Assembly: GCF_021379005.1 (NCBI RefSeq)
Contig: NZ_CP075171.1
Span: forward strand, 1,612,001 to 1,676,000
Origin: Leptodesmis sichuanensis A121
Lineage (GTDB): Bacteria > Cyanobacteriota > Cyanobacteriia > Leptolyngbyales > Leptolyngbyaceae
Direction of reading: 5' to 3'
DNA: 64,000 nucleotides
Made by a program: the position numbers and the translations under genes. Position 1 is the stretch's first letter; the number at the start of each line of letters is the position of its first letter. The notes under the pieces were generated by a model that had not been told where the DNA came from, searched no databases, and saw nothing but the letters and a program-made list of their open reading frames with translations. This document shows, piece by piece, positions 1 to 9,749 of the stretch.

Positions 1-148
1 GCCACACAATATGCGAAATATGCGGCAAATGTTGTGCAGTCATTGATGAGGCATGGCGCGACAAAATCGAGCTTTTGTGTCAAAATCCTCGCTTAATTAG
101 CCAGGATCACGGCCTATAGTCTTCCTCAAGAGAAAGTTTTCTGAGCGG

Positions 149-192
149 CTTAACCTTCCCTTTACCGTTCTTTTACAGGAAAGTTGTAGGGT
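149..192 (+). promoter_or_regulatory. Pho box and -10 element of the pst operon
   Basis: Three 8-bp direct repeats, CTTAACCT, CTTTACCG and TTTTACAG, are separated by 3-bp spacers (149-178). This matches the cyanobacterial Pho box consensus bound by the response regulator SphR/PhoB under phosphate starvation. A -10-like TAGGGT lies 8 bp further on (187-192), the spacing expected when the activator replaces a -35 box. pstS starts 40 bp downstream. Repeats are seen directly; regulator identity is inferred. Confidence 0.85.
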
Positions 193-231
193 AAGGAAGT
201 TGTGATGTCGTGATGTGAGGAAGACGAGATT

Positions 232-1314
232 ATGGTTTCCTTGGTGAAGCTTAACCGCTGGATACTTTCAGCATCTGCCGCACTGCTGGCAGCAGGTCTG
301 GCTTCTTGTACTCCAAGTGCGCCTCCTACGGGTCAAGGTGGTAGCCCTGCTGCGGGGGGGGGTGGCACTATCTCAATCAGCGGTGCCGGAGCTACGGCCC
401 CCAACTCTCTCTATCAGCGTTGGTTCTCTGAGTATCGCCAGGTGAAGCCAAACGTACAGGTCAGTTATCAATCGATCGGTAGTGGTGCCGGAGTAAATCA
501 GTTTTTGGCCCAAACCATTGACTTTGGGGCAACGGATGATCCGATCAAGGAAGCGGATGCTGCCAAGTTTCCAAAGGATCGAGGAACCCTGGTTCAAATT
601 CCAACAACAGGTCTCTTTATCGTATTTGCTTACAATCTTGAAGGCGTTAAAGGGCTGAAGTTGTCTCGCGAAGCTTACTGTGGCATTGCGGAAGGCACGA
701 TCAAAACCTGGAATGATGCCAAAATTGCTAAGGATAATCCCGGTGCCAAGCTGCCCAGCACACCCATTGCCTTTGTCTTCCGTTCTGATGGTAGTGGTAC
801 CACCGCTATTTTCACCAATCACCTGTCTAAGGCTTGCCCCAATTGGAAGGCCGGTGCTGGGAAGTCGATCGAATGGCCTACGGGACAAGGAGCGAAAGGA
901 AACGAAGGTGTGACGGCTCAGATTAAGCAAACTCCGGGTGGTATTGGTTACGTTGAGTTTACCTATGCCAGAGAAAATAATCTGGAGATGGCGACTCTGC
1001 AAAATAAGGCTGGAGAATTTGTCGAACCCTCACCCGAAGCTGCGGCTAAGGCACTAGAGGGGCAAAAGCCTGATGCCAATTTTGTGATTAAGGTTCCTGA
1101 TCCAGCCGGAAAGGGTGCTTATCCAATTGTAAGTTTGACCTACGCCTTGCTTTACGGAAATTATCCTGCTCCCAAGGGTTCTACCCTCAGAGATTTATTT
1201 ACCTGGATCCAAAAAGAAGGCGGTGCTTCAGCAAAAGAGCTTGGCTTCATCACCCTTCCCCCAGAACTCCAGAAAGAAGTGATTACAAAACTGGATACTA
1301 TCGAGGAGAAGTAA
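232..1314 (+). CDS. pstS: phosphate ABC transporter substrate-binding lipoprotein PstS
   Basis: Captures phosphate outside the inner membrane and hands it to PstCA. The 360-residue protein starts with a lipoprotein signal peptide ending in the lipobox LASC, lipidated Cys at residue 26, followed by a Gly/Pro/Ser linker. Phosphate-loop segments typical of PstS are visible: GAGATAP (51-57), GSGAGVN (83-89) and RSDGSGTT (184-191). Start ATG follows a GAGGAA ribosome site. First gene of pstS-C-A-B, directly behind the Pho box, so induction by phosphate limitation is expected. A strong hairpin separates it from pstC, consistent with excess production of the binding protein. Confidence 0.96.
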   Translation: MVSLVKLNRWILSASAALLAAGLASCTPSAPPTGQGGSPAAGGGGTISISGAGATAPNSLYQRWFSEYRQVKPNVQVSYQSIGSGAGVNQFLAQTIDFGATDDPIKEADAAKFPKDRGTLVQIPTTGLFIVFAYNLEGVKGLKLSREAYCGIAEGTIKTWNDAKIAKDNPGAKLPSTPIAFVFRSDGSGTTAIFTNHLSKACPNWKAGAGKSIEWPTGQGAKGNEGVTAQIKQTPGGIGYVEFTYARENNLEMATLQNKAGEFVEPSPEAAAKALEGQKPDANFVIKVPDPAGKGAYPIVSLTYALLYGNYPAPKGSTLRDLFTWIQKEGGASAKELGFITLPPELQKEVITKLDTIEEK

Positions 1315-1326
1315 ACAGACTTCTTT

Positions 1327-1355
1327 AACCACTTCGGGAACTTCCCGGAGTGGTT
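1327..1355 (+). promoter_or_regulatory. intercistronic hairpin between pstS and pstC
   Basis: Arms 1327-1338 and 1344-1355 pair over 12 bp with one G-U, around a short AACTT loop. No T-run follows, so it looks like a 3'-end-stabilising or partially terminating hairpin rather than a full terminator. Such structures behind binding-protein genes usually set a high pstS to pstCAB ratio. The role is inference. Confidence 0.7.
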
Positions 1356-1450
1356 GTTATCGGTGCATCGAATTCGATAGCGTATGGCCAGGGCCAGGTA
1401 ATTGAGTTGGCGGTTCAACAAATTATTTCAACTTAATAGATTGACGGATT

Positions 1451-2410
1451 ATGGCTTCAACAGCAGAAAGACTTTCGGGGATGTCTTACGAACGCACTCA
1501 GACAGCGCGGGTCGTAGACAGTGGCTTTAAGTGGTTGACCTGGCTTTTTGCCATTGGGATCGGGGTAACGCTCCTGACGATCGCCTTTCAAGTCGCCATA
1601 GACGCGATCCCAGCCATTCAAAAGTTTGGCATTATTGACTTTATTACGGGCGTTCGCTGGAACCCCGTAGAAGATATTTTCGGAGCCTGGACTCAGATCT
1701 ATGGAACGTTGGTCACTTCGTTCATTGCGCTGCTGATTGCCGTTCCTATTGGCCTGGGAGTGGCCATTATTTTAAGCGAAGACTTTCTGCCCCCCAAAGT
1801 TCAACAACCACTGGTGTTTATGGTGGAACTGCTGGCTGCGATTCCCAGCGTTGTCTATGGTTTGTGGGGGATTTTTGTGCTGGCTCCTTTTTTGCAGGGG
1901 CCAATGACCTGGATTCACCAGAATTTTGGCTGGATTCCTCTGTTTAGCACTCCGCCAACAGGCCGGGGAATCTACATGGCATCGATCATCCTTGCCATTA
2001 TGATTCTGCCGATTATTTCCTCGATTTCCAGAGACTCTCTAGCTGGCGTGAACCCGGCACTGCGTCAGGCTGCCTATGGTTTGGGAGCCACACGCTGGGA
2101 GACCCTGATCCAGGTGATTATCCCCACCGCGATTTCTGGAATTATCGGGGGCGTGATGCTGGCACTGGGCCGAGCGATGGGAGAAACGATGGCCGTCACC
2201 ATGCTGATCGGAAATGCCAACCGACCTTCTCCATCTTTATTCGCACAAGGATCAACAATTTCTGCACTGCTGGCCAATCAGTTTGCTGAAGCCTCCGGTC
2301 TGCAGGTCGCTTCTTTGATGTATGCCGCGTTAATTCTCTTTATTCTGACCTTGCTGGTGAATGTCCTGGCTGAATACATCGTGAGCAAAGTTGAGATTAA
2401 AAAGCTTTAG
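1451..2410 (+). CDS. pstC: phosphate ABC transporter permease PstC
   Basis: Membrane subunit of the high-affinity phosphate importer, 319 residues. The cytoplasmic N terminus is followed by about six hydrophobic helices (first near 28-50). The EAA coupling loop that contacts the ATPase is visible as LRQAAYGLGATRWETL near residue 203-218, followed by IIPTAISGIIGG. It lies 136 bp after pstS and 85 bp before pstA, in the usual pstSCAB order. The protein is full length compared with the family. Confidence 0.96.
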   Translation: MASTAERLSGMSYERTQTARVVDSGFKWLTWLFAIGIGVTLLTIAFQVAIDAIPAIQKFGIIDFITGVRWNPVEDIFGAWTQIYGTLVTSFIALLIAVPIGLGVAIILSEDFLPPKVQQPLVFMVELLAAIPSVVYGLWGIFVLAPFLQGPMTWIHQNFGWIPLFSTPPTGRGIYMASIILAIMILPIISSISRDSLAGVNPALRQAAYGLGATRWETLIQVIIPTAISGIIGGVMLALGRAMGETMAVTMLIGNANRPSPSLFAQGSTISALLANQFAEASGLQVASLMYAALILFILTLLVNVLAEYIVSKVEIKKL

Positions 2411-2495
2411 CCATATAAGGCGATCGCGCTCCCCATCTCATGACCCAGTTTTTTAACATCCGCATCCTTCTGCAATCAGCACCTGAGAACTTTGT

Positions 2496-3395
2496 ATGAC
2501 CAGTCCTGAGATTACTACCTCCCTTGCTCAAGGCCGCAGCCTGACTCGTAAAGTCTCCTCCAAGACCATTTTTTCCAATATCATGACGAGCCTGGTAATT
2601 GCCTGTGCTATCCTGGCCCTGATTCCGCTGGTGGCTCTCCTCTATTACGTGATTGCACAAGGTGTTGTCCGACTCAGTCCACAGCTATTTACGCAACTGC
2701 CGCCGCCCCCTTTACCTCGTGATAATCCTCAGTTTTCCTATGGTGGCTTTGGCAATGCGGTCGTTGGGACATTCATGACAGTTGGGATTGCTTCGCTGAT
2801 TGCTATTCCGTTTGGAATTCTGGCCTCTGTGTATCTGGCGGAATTTGCACGAGATACTAAATTGGCCGATGTCATCAACTTTTTAACGAATGTGTTGAGT
2901 GGCGTTCCTTCCATTGTGATGGGTGTGTTCGCCTACGGTTTGATTGTGGTAAAAACTCGTTCCTATTCTGCCTTTGCCGCAGGGGTGGCGCTGGCTGTCT
3001 TGATGCTGCCGACCATTGTTAGAACCGCGACCGAAGCATTGGAAGCAGTCCCCAATAACTTACGGCAAGCTTCTGTCGGTCTGGGCGCATCTAATTATCA
3101 AACGGTTCTGCGAGTTATCCTACCAGCCGCGATTCCGGCAATTATTACGGGGGTTATTCTAGCGATCGCACGGGCGGCTGGAGAAACTGCCCCAGTTATC
3201 TTTACAGCCCTGTTCAACAACTTCTGGAACTTGGACATCTGGCGACCAACCGCAACGCTCTCAGTTCTGGTCTACAATTTTGCTATCACCCCCTTTGCCA
3301 ACTGGCAGGAGCTGGCCTGGGCGGCGGCCCTTGTCCTGGTAGCCCTGGTGCTAATTGCCAACATTCTGGCTCGACAGATTATTCGCAGACGGTAG
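2496..3395 (+). CDS. pstA: phosphate ABC transporter permease PstA
   Basis: Second membrane subunit, partner of PstC, 299 residues with six predicted membrane helices. The EAA loop LRQASVGLGASNYQTVL with ILPAAIPAIITG marks the contact with PstB. It is distinguished from PstC by the PstA-type large periplasmic loop rich in Pro (QLPPPPLPRDN, about residue 68-78) and by gene order. Same operon as pstS, pstC and pstB; no separate promoter is evident. Confidence 0.96.
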   Translation: MTSPEITTSLAQGRSLTRKVSSKTIFSNIMTSLVIACAILALIPLVALLYYVIAQGVVRLSPQLFTQLPPPPLPRDNPQFSYGGFGNAVVGTFMTVGIASLIAIPFGILASVYLAEFARDTKLADVINFLTNVLSGVPSIVMGVFAYGLIVVKTRSYSAFAAGVALAVLMLPTIVRTATEALEAVPNNLRQASVGLGASNYQTVLRVILPAAIPAIITGVILAIARAAGETAPVIFTALFNNFWNLDIWRPTATLSVLVYNFAITPFANWQELAWAAALVLVALVLIANILARQIIRRR

Positions 3396-3473
3396 TCCTC
3401 TCCAAAGTTTTTACAAATTTAGCCAGTTTACTCCTTCGTTTATTTCACTCCCTCCTAACTTCCAATTCCGCTT

Positions 3474-4286
3474 ATGACTCCCAATCTTCAGCGCAGTGCT
3501 AAAATCGATACTGGCATTGTCTTCCGTACAGAAAACGTCAATATCTACTATGGCGATTTCCTGGCCGTCCGGGATGTTAACCTTGAGATTCCCAAAAACG
3601 CTATCACTGCTTTCATCGGCCCTTCAGGTTGTGGTAAAAGTACTGTTCTCCGCTGTTTCAATCGCTTAAATGACCTGATCAAGTCTTTCCACCTGGACGG
3701 CAAAATTCTTTATCACGGTCAAGACCTATACACGCCTGACATTGACCCGGTTGAAGTGCGTCGCCAGATTGGGATGGTGTTCCAGCAGCCAAACCCGTTC
3801 CCCAAAACGATCTACGACAATATTGCCTTTGGTCCCCGGTTGCTGGGCTACAAGGGAGATATGGATGAACTGGTGGAAAACTCCTTAAAAGGGGCCGCTC
3901 TCTGGGACGACGTGAAAGACAAGCTGAAGGCATTGGGAACTGACCTGTCCGGTGGGCAACAGCAGCGTCTTTGTATTGCCCGGGCGATCGCGGTTCAGCC
4001 CGATGTAATTCTGATGGACGAACCCTGCGCTGCTCTAGACCCGATCTCAACCCTGAAGATCGAAGACCTGATGCAGGAGTTGAAAGAGAAGTACACCCTG
4101 GTCATTGTGACCCACAATATGCAACAGGCTGCTCGTGCCTCTGACTACACCGCCTTCTATAACGTCCAGGCCAATGAAAAAGGCCAGCGGACGGGATACA
4201 TCGAAGAATACGATCACACCGAAGTGATCTTCCAAAGCCCCAAAAAACAAGCCACTCAGGAATACGTCAGTGGACGTTTCGGCTAA
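3474..4286 (+). CDS. pstB: phosphate ABC transporter ATPase PstB
   Basis: Cytoplasmic ATPase driving phosphate import, 270 residues. Walker [10 protein letters not shown] (49-57), Q-loop in VFQQPNPFP, signature LSGGQQQRL (158-166), Walker B VILMDEP (178-184), D-loop ALDP and switch His in VTHNMQQ are all intact. FQQPNPFP and the AAR.SDY.AF region are typical of PstB within the ABC class. Last gene of the cluster; no phoU follows, the next gene being psb27. Confidence 0.97.
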   Translation: MTPNLQRSAKIDTGIVFRTENVNIYYGDFLAVRDVNLEIPKNAITAFIGPSGCGKSTVLRCFNRLNDLIKSFHLDGKILYHGQDLYTPDIDPVEVRRQIGMVFQQPNPFPKTIYDNIAFGPRLLGYKGDMDELVENSLKGAALWDDVKDKLKALGTDLSGGQQQRLCIARAIAVQPDVILMDEPCAALDPISTLKIEDLMQELKEKYTLVIVTHNMQQAARASDYTAFYNVQANEKGQRTGYIEEYDHTEVIFQSPKKQATQEYVSGRFG

Positions 4287-4457
4287 TAATAGGCCCGGTA
4301 GAGGAAGGCATGATGCTCTTGATGGGATCGTCAACTGAATCCAAAACTTTTCCAAATTTTCTGTCTTAAGGATCACCCAATCGAGATAGGATTATGAAAG
4401 ACTGAAAACGTTACAAAATGTAACAAGTCTGCAAGTTGTTCAGTGGCTGGAAAATCT

Positions 4458-4865
4458 ATGAAGCGCTATCTATCTCGCTGGTTGGCTCTGGTTCTGGTTG
4501 TCTGTATTGGTCTGATGGGATGTTCTTCGGCTCCCGAAGGAACCCTGGGTATGACCGGAAATTACCGCCAGGACACCCTGACCTTGATTGATAGCCTGCG
4601 ATCGGCTCTCCAGTTGCCCGATGATTCCCCCGAAAAAGGGGCTGCCCAAGCTCAAGCCCGTCAACAGATTAATGAGTTTGCGGCTCGCTATCGTCGCGAT
4701 GGTTCATTGACCAAATTGCCCTCTTACACGACCATTCGCACTGCTCTCAATTCCCTCGCAGGTCATTACAGTTCCTATCCCAACCGTCCCGTTCCCCAAA
4801 AGATGAAGGATCGCCTGGAACAGGAATTTAAGCAGGTGGAACAGGCGATCGAGCGGGGAGCCTAA
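4458..4865 (+). CDS. psb27: photosystem II assembly lipoprotein Psb27
   Basis: Small lumenal lipoprotein that binds CP43 and protects assembling or repairing photosystem II before the manganese cluster forms. From ATG 4458 it has 135 residues: positively charged start, hydrophobic stretch, lipobox LMGC with Cys 22, then the Psb27 four-helix domain beginning GNYRQDTLTLIDSLR. A GTG at 4443 in frame would add five residues; ATG is preferred because it gives a normal signal peptide. It follows pstB on the same strand after 171 bp, and membership of the pst operon is not shown. A bidirectional terminator follows. Confidence 0.9.
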   Translation: MKRYLSRWLALVLVVCIGLMGCSSAPEGTLGMTGNYRQDTLTLIDSLRSALQLPDDSPEKGAAQAQARQQINEFAARYRRDGSLTKLPSYTTIRTALNSLAGHYSSYPNRPVPQKMKDRLEQEFKQVEQAIERGA

Positions 4866-4911
4866 GAGGATTTTGGATTTTGGATTGGTGATTTTAGATT
4901 TCTGATCTCAA

Positions 4912-4951
4912 AGACCTCCAACTTCTGGTAGAAGTCGGAGGTCTGGTTCTT
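4912..4951. terminator. bidirectional terminator between psb27 and the convergent deaminase gene
   Basis: Arms 4912-4926 (AGACCTCCAACTTCT) and 4930-4944 (AGAAGTCGGAGGTCT) pair over 15 positions with one mismatch and a GGT loop, followed by a weak T-rich stretch on both sides. It sits exactly between two convergent genes. Just upstream (4868-4905) are degenerate TTTTGGA heptamers of the STRR type. Confidence 0.75.
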
Positions 4952-4956
4952 GGGAG

Positions 4957-6018
4957 TTAAGAGGGAACGGCGATCGCTGGATTCGCGGCTTGACCATTCA
5001 TCTCATCAGGCTTCAGGAGGTCAGTCAACAGAGAGGCAGGACGTTGACCGTAAGGCCATGCAAAGGCATGACGGAAGGCCGCATCCTGACAGGCTTGTAA
5101 CTCCTTAAAGCCGATAATGTCATAGGTGAGCAGATTTTCATATTCAAACGGCAACCGCACATTATGGAGTCCGGCGTTATCGGTACAGATGGCAATATCA
5201 ACCCCGGCTTCAAAACAGCGATCGAAGACCAACTTCAATTGGTTCATGTCCTCTAAAGTACCTGTTTTGAAATAAGTGGTCGGACACATTTCCAGACATT
5301 GATGCTGGTCGGCCAGTTGTTTTAGCAGTTGCGGGTAATGAATTGGGATCTGAATCCCATGTCCAATCCGCATCAAGTAGGGCAAAAGTTCAGGATGGCA
5401 GCCTTCCCGCGTTTCGTAGAGATGACCGGTGGTGTTGAGGCCGAGCGATCGGGCATGGGCATACAACTCCACAAACTCATCCAGCCGTTCCGCATAGTGA
5501 TTGTCACCTCCAGCGACATCGATGCCGCACACATAGTCCCGAAACTGAGCCGCCATCTCGACAATGGCGCGGTTCACCTCATAGGGCAACTTCGTGTGCA
5601 TACAGAGGATCTGACTGGTCACGATCGGATATTCATTCAACCGACTGGCCTTACCCACAATCTCCACAATCTCCGCCATCAAATCAATCCGCTGGGTTTG
5701 ACTGAGATGGGCGGGAGTACGGAGGTAGGGAGTGTATCGCAACTCCAGATAAGCCAGATTTTCAAAAATGTATGCTCCTCGCATCAATCGGTAAATGAAA
5801 TAAGGAAGAGCTTCTGCTGTTTGCACCGATTCAACCAAAGTATGCAGTTCCAGATATTCGTCCAACGTATTCCGAGGACGAGTATAGAAATCTTCAAACT
5901 CTGGATAATCGGGGAAGCGTTGGACTAAATCAGAGTCATGGCGTTGTAAATAGCGCCAGAGAATGCGAGGAACAACAGATCCTCCCAAGTGTCGGTGTAA
6001 GTCAGCATACAGAGCCAC
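4957..6018 (-). CDS. adenosine deaminase-like metal-dependent hydrolase
   Basis: Amidohydrolase-superfamily enzyme of the adenosine/adenine deaminase group, 353 residues, about family length. Zinc ligands and catalytic residues are visible: H8 and H10 in DLHRHLGGS, H199-x-x-E202 (HLYE, the equivalent of HAGE), H220 in RIGHG and D280 in ICTDN. The classical TDDP motif is TDNA here, so the second Asp, which contacts the purine in characterised adenosine deaminases, is Asn 281. Zinc chemistry should be intact, but the substrate may not be adenosine. Transcribed toward psb27; a separate unit. Confidence 0.82.
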   Translation of the reverse strand: MALYADLHRHLGGSVVPRILWRYLQRHDSDLVQRFPDYPEFEDFYTRPRNTLDEYLELHTLVESVQTAEALPYFIYRLMRGAYIFENLAYLELRYTPYLRTPAHLSQTQRIDLMAEIVEIVGKASRLNEYPIVTSQILCMHTKLPYEVNRAIVEMAAQFRDYVCGIDVAGGDNHYAERLDEFVELYAHARSLGLNTTGHLYETREGCHPELLPYLMRIGHGIQIPIHYPQLLKQLADQHQCLEMCPTTYFKTGTLEDMNQLKLVFDRCFEAGVDIAICTDNAGLHNVRLPFEYENLLTYDIIGFKELQACQDAAFRHAFAWPYGQRPASLLTDLLKPDEMNGQAANPAIAVPS

Positions 6019-6108
6019 AAGAACCTCACTGCATCGTACAAATTAGGCGGTTATTGCCAGCGTAACGCACTTGACATGGGAACCTGTGTGATGTGTGACG
6101 CAAGCGCA

Positions 6109-7535
6109 CAGCAATTCCAAATTCAGATTTTGACAGGAAGAACAACTGAAGAGAGGATAGAGATTCCTACGCGAGAGCCGAAACATGGAGAGTCTGCCCC
6201 TGAGTTTTGCTGTGTTGCTGAGCTATCTACGTCAAGTCGTGGAACAGATTGCTGACCCGCGACAGCCGAGCAATGGAACGCGCTACAAGCTGAGCGATGG
6301 GATTTTGGGGGCGTTTTCGGTGTTCTTCATGCAATGTGAATCGTTTCTAGAGCATCAGCGGCAGATGCAAAGTCAGCGGGGCAAAGACAACGCCCAAAGT
6401 TTGTTTGGGATTGCCCAGATTCCGAGTTCAGCGCAAATCCGCAATTTGTTGGATGAAGTGGCAGCGGTGGGATTGTTTGCCGTGTTTTTCCAGGTTTATG
6501 CCGCTTTGATGCGAGGGGGATATTTCAAATCCTATCAGCAATGGAATGGAGATTTGTTGGTGGCATTGGATGGCACGGAGTACTTCAAGTCGCAGAAGAT
6601 TCACTGTCAGTACTGTTCGAGTCGAACCCACAAGAATGGCAAGGTCACTTACGTTCATCAGGCGATTTTGCCAGCGATTGTCGCGCCTGATCAACCGCAG
6701 GTGATTGCGTTAGTCCCAGAGTTTGTCACCCCGCAAGATGGGCATGAGAAGCAAGACTGTGAAGTGGCAGCCGCCAAACGGTGGATCAGCACTCATGCGG
6801 CTCGGTTTGGAACTCAAGGGATAACCCTGCTTGGAGATGACCTCTATAGCCATCAACCCCTGTGCGAACACTGCTTACAGCATCAACTCAGCTTTATTTT
6901 TACGTGTCTGCCACAGTCGCACCCTGCCCTCTACGACTGGCTGGGCTATTTGGATGCCAACGGCGAAGTCAAAACCTTAGAACAAGCGCAGTGGAACAAA
7001 CGCACGAAAGAAATTTATCGCTACCGCTATGTCAATCAAATTCCGCTGCGCGACACCCAACCTGCTTTGCAAGTCAACTGGTGTGAACTCACAGTGGTGC
7101 GCGAATCAGACGGCAAAGTCCTCTACACCAATGCCTGGGTGACTGACCACGACCTGACTCCCGCAACGGTGCCCCACGTGGTCAGCGCTGGCAGAAGTCG
7201 GTGGAAGACTGAGAACGAAAATCATAACGTCCTCAAGACCAAGGGCTATCATCTCGAACATAACTTTGGCCATGGTCAACACCATCTAGCTGCTACTCTG
7301 CTCACCCTCAATCTCTTGGCATTCCTCTTTCATACCGTCTTGCATCTCGTTGACCTCTCCTATCAGCAGATTCGCCACAAGCGAGGGACGCGCAGGGGCT
7401 TTTTCCAAGATATTTTGGCGCTCACCAAATACCTCTGGTTTGAAAGTTGGCAGCATCTCCTCAATTTCATGCTCTCTGATTCCCCGCCTGCTCAAACTGC
7501 TGATTCCTCTTAGCTTTTTGAATTTAGAATTGCTG
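6109..7535 (+). mobile_element. complete insertion sequence, 1427 bp, with 9-bp target duplication
   Basis: Imperfect 18-bp terminal inverted repeats: CAGCAATTCCAAATTCAG at 6109-6126 and the complement CAGCAATTCTAAATTCAA ending at 7535 (16 of 18 match). The ends are flanked by a perfect 9-bp direct repeat GCAAGCGCA at 6100-6108 and 7536-7544, a textbook target-site duplication. One DDE transposase gene fills it. The right end lies 17 bp before the purA -35 box, so the element sits just upstream of an apparently intact promoter. Perfect duplication and full-length gene suggest recent insertion. Confidence 0.92.
6185..7513 (+). CDS. DDE transposase, IS4/ISNCY-like
   Basis: 442-residue transposase of the insertion sequence. 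Candidate acidic catalytic motifs in RNase-H-fold order are LVALDGTEYF (near residue 124-133), LLGDDLYS (near 216-223) and the C-terminal WKTENENHN (near 343-351), a YREK-like Glu motif. Two CxxC pairs (CQYC, CEHC) may bind zinc. The gene is intact, without frameshift. The family is assigned only loosely because the element resembles unclassified cyanobacterial IS groups. Starts 76 bp inside the left end. Confidence 0.85.
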   Translation: MESLPLSFAVLLSYLRQVVEQIADPRQPSNGTRYKLSDGILGAFSVFFMQCESFLEHQRQMQSQRGKDNAQSLFGIAQIPSSAQIRNLLDEVAAVGLFAVFFQVYAALMRGGYFKSYQQWNGDLLVALDGTEYFKSQKIHCQYCSSRTHKNGKVTYVHQAILPAIVAPDQPQVIALVPEFVTPQDGHEKQDCEVAAAKRWISTHAARFGTQGITLLGDDLYSHQPLCEHCLQHQLSFIFTCLPQSHPALYDWLGYLDANGEVKTLEQAQWNKRTKEIYRYRYVNQIPLRDTQPALQVNWCELTVVRESDGKVLYTNAWVTDHDLTPATVPHVVSAGRSRWKTENENHNVLKTKGYHLEHNFGHGQHHLAATLLTLNLLAFLFHTVLHLVDLSYQQIRHKRGTRRGFFQDILALTKYLWFESWQHLLNFMLSDSPPAQTADSS

Positions 7536-7552
7536 GCAAGCGCAAGATGAAG

Positions 7553-7582
7553 TTGACACTCGTATCAATCAGCCCTGATAAT
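7553..7582 (+). promoter_or_regulatory. promoter of purA
   Basis: TTGACA (7553-7558), 18-bp spacer, GATAAT (7577-7582) preceded by T, a near-consensus sigma-70 promoter. The predicted transcript starts about 7589 and leaves a leader of roughly 30 nt before the TTG start of purA. The insertion sequence ends just upstream at 7535, so this core promoter survived the insertion. Confidence 0.7.
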
Positions 7583-7612
7583 AGACGTTTGTGCAAACTC
7601 TCGCGTTCATAA

Positions 7613-8980
<1,368 letters not shown>

Positions 8981-8981
8981 T

Positions 8982-9065
8982 AAGTTTTAAGTTCTCAGTT
9001 TTAAGTGATGAGTTAAGGCATTCAGATATCTCAATTCAAAACTTAAAACTCAAAACTTAAAACTT
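8982..9065. repeat. inverted STRR heptamer repeat downstream of purA
   Basis: Arms 8982-9006 and 9041-9065 are complementary at 23 of 25 positions, built of degenerate AAGTTTT heptamers, with a 34-nt loop. It lies between purA and rplY. Similar AAGTTTT/TTTTGGA heptamers recur in the window, including inside sbcC. Confidence 0.75.
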
Positions 9066-9096
9066 GCCTCACGTTCTCCACCTATCTCTCTGAACT

Positions 9097-9681
9097 ATGG
9101 AACTTACGATCGATTGTCAGCCTCGTCCTGAAGGCAGCAAACCCAATTCTCTCCGTCGCGCTGGACAACTTCCGGCAGTACTGTATGGGCACAAAGGGGC
9201 AGAGTCTATTGCTCTGACCATACCTATGAAAAAAGCAGAACTCATGCTGCGGGATGCTTCCCTGAATAACACCCTGATTCAGGTGAATATTCCCGAATTG
9301 TCTTGGAGTGGCAAGGCGCTCCTGCGGGAAGTGCAAACCCATCCCTGGCGCGGTACCCCCTACCACATCAGCTTTTTTGCGGTATCAGCGCAAGATTCCT
9401 TAGAAGTGGATGTGCCACTCCACTTTGTTGGCACGGCCAGAGGTATTAAGGAAGGAGGCGGTTCTCTCGATCCCTCCATGTCGTCTTTGCATGTGAAGTG
9501 CGCCCCTGACAGCATTCCTGAACAAATTGAAATTGACGTTTCCGATCTGGGTGCTGGGGAAGCATTACATATCGGCGACATTAACCTGCCTGCTGGAGTT
9601 GTGGCTCTGGGGGATGCCAACCGGGTTGTGGTCAGTGTGCTGTCTGGCCGTGGCGGTGGCGAGGAAGCTGCAGAAGGCTAA
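9097..9681 (+). CDS. rplY: 50S ribosomal protein L25, general stress protein Ctc/TL5 type
   Basis: Binds 5S rRNA on the large subunit. 194 residues: an N-terminal L25 domain (about 1-90, with KPNSLRRAGQLPAVLYGH) and the C-terminal beta domain of the TL5/CTC form (about 95-185), ending in a Gly/Glu tail. The length is typical for the long form. Start ATG 9097 matches family starts such as MELTI. Same strand as purA 116 bp upstream and separated from it by an inverted repeat; followed by a clear terminator. Confidence 0.93.
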   Translation: MELTIDCQPRPEGSKPNSLRRAGQLPAVLYGHKGAESIALTIPMKKAELMLRDASLNNTLIQVNIPELSWSGKALLREVQTHPWRGTPYHISFFAVSAQDSLEVDVPLHFVGTARGIKEGGGSLDPSMSSLHVKCAPDSIPEQIEIDVSDLGAGEALHIGDINLPAGVVALGDANRVVVSVLSGRGGGEEAAEG

Positions 9682-9698
9682 TTAAACAGGTAGATTTC

Positions 9699-9736
9699 GT
9701 AGGGACATTGCAGTGCAGTGTCCCTACCGTTTTTTC
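9699..9736 (+). terminator. rho-independent terminator after rplY
   Basis: GTAGGGACA (9699-9707) pairs perfectly with TGTCCCTAC (9719-9727) around an 11-nt loop and is followed by a run of T at 9730-9735. The stem belongs to the GTAGGGACA/TAGAGACA hairpin family common in cyanobacterial spacers; a relative lies at 46878-46904. Confidence 0.85.
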
Positions 9737-9749
9737 CATTGCAACGTCT

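Noticed and set aside
373-1002. 209-codon open frame antisense to pstS
   Set aside because: Lies fully inside pstS, no ribosome site, low-complexity content typical of an antisense shadow.
5329-5928. 199-codon frame antisense to the deaminase gene
   Set aside because: The opposite strand encodes a clear enzyme with catalytic motifs; this frame has no family features.
6051-6108. TTGACA at 6071 as a promoter
   Set aside because: No acceptable -10 at 16-18 bp and the insertion sequence separates it from purA.
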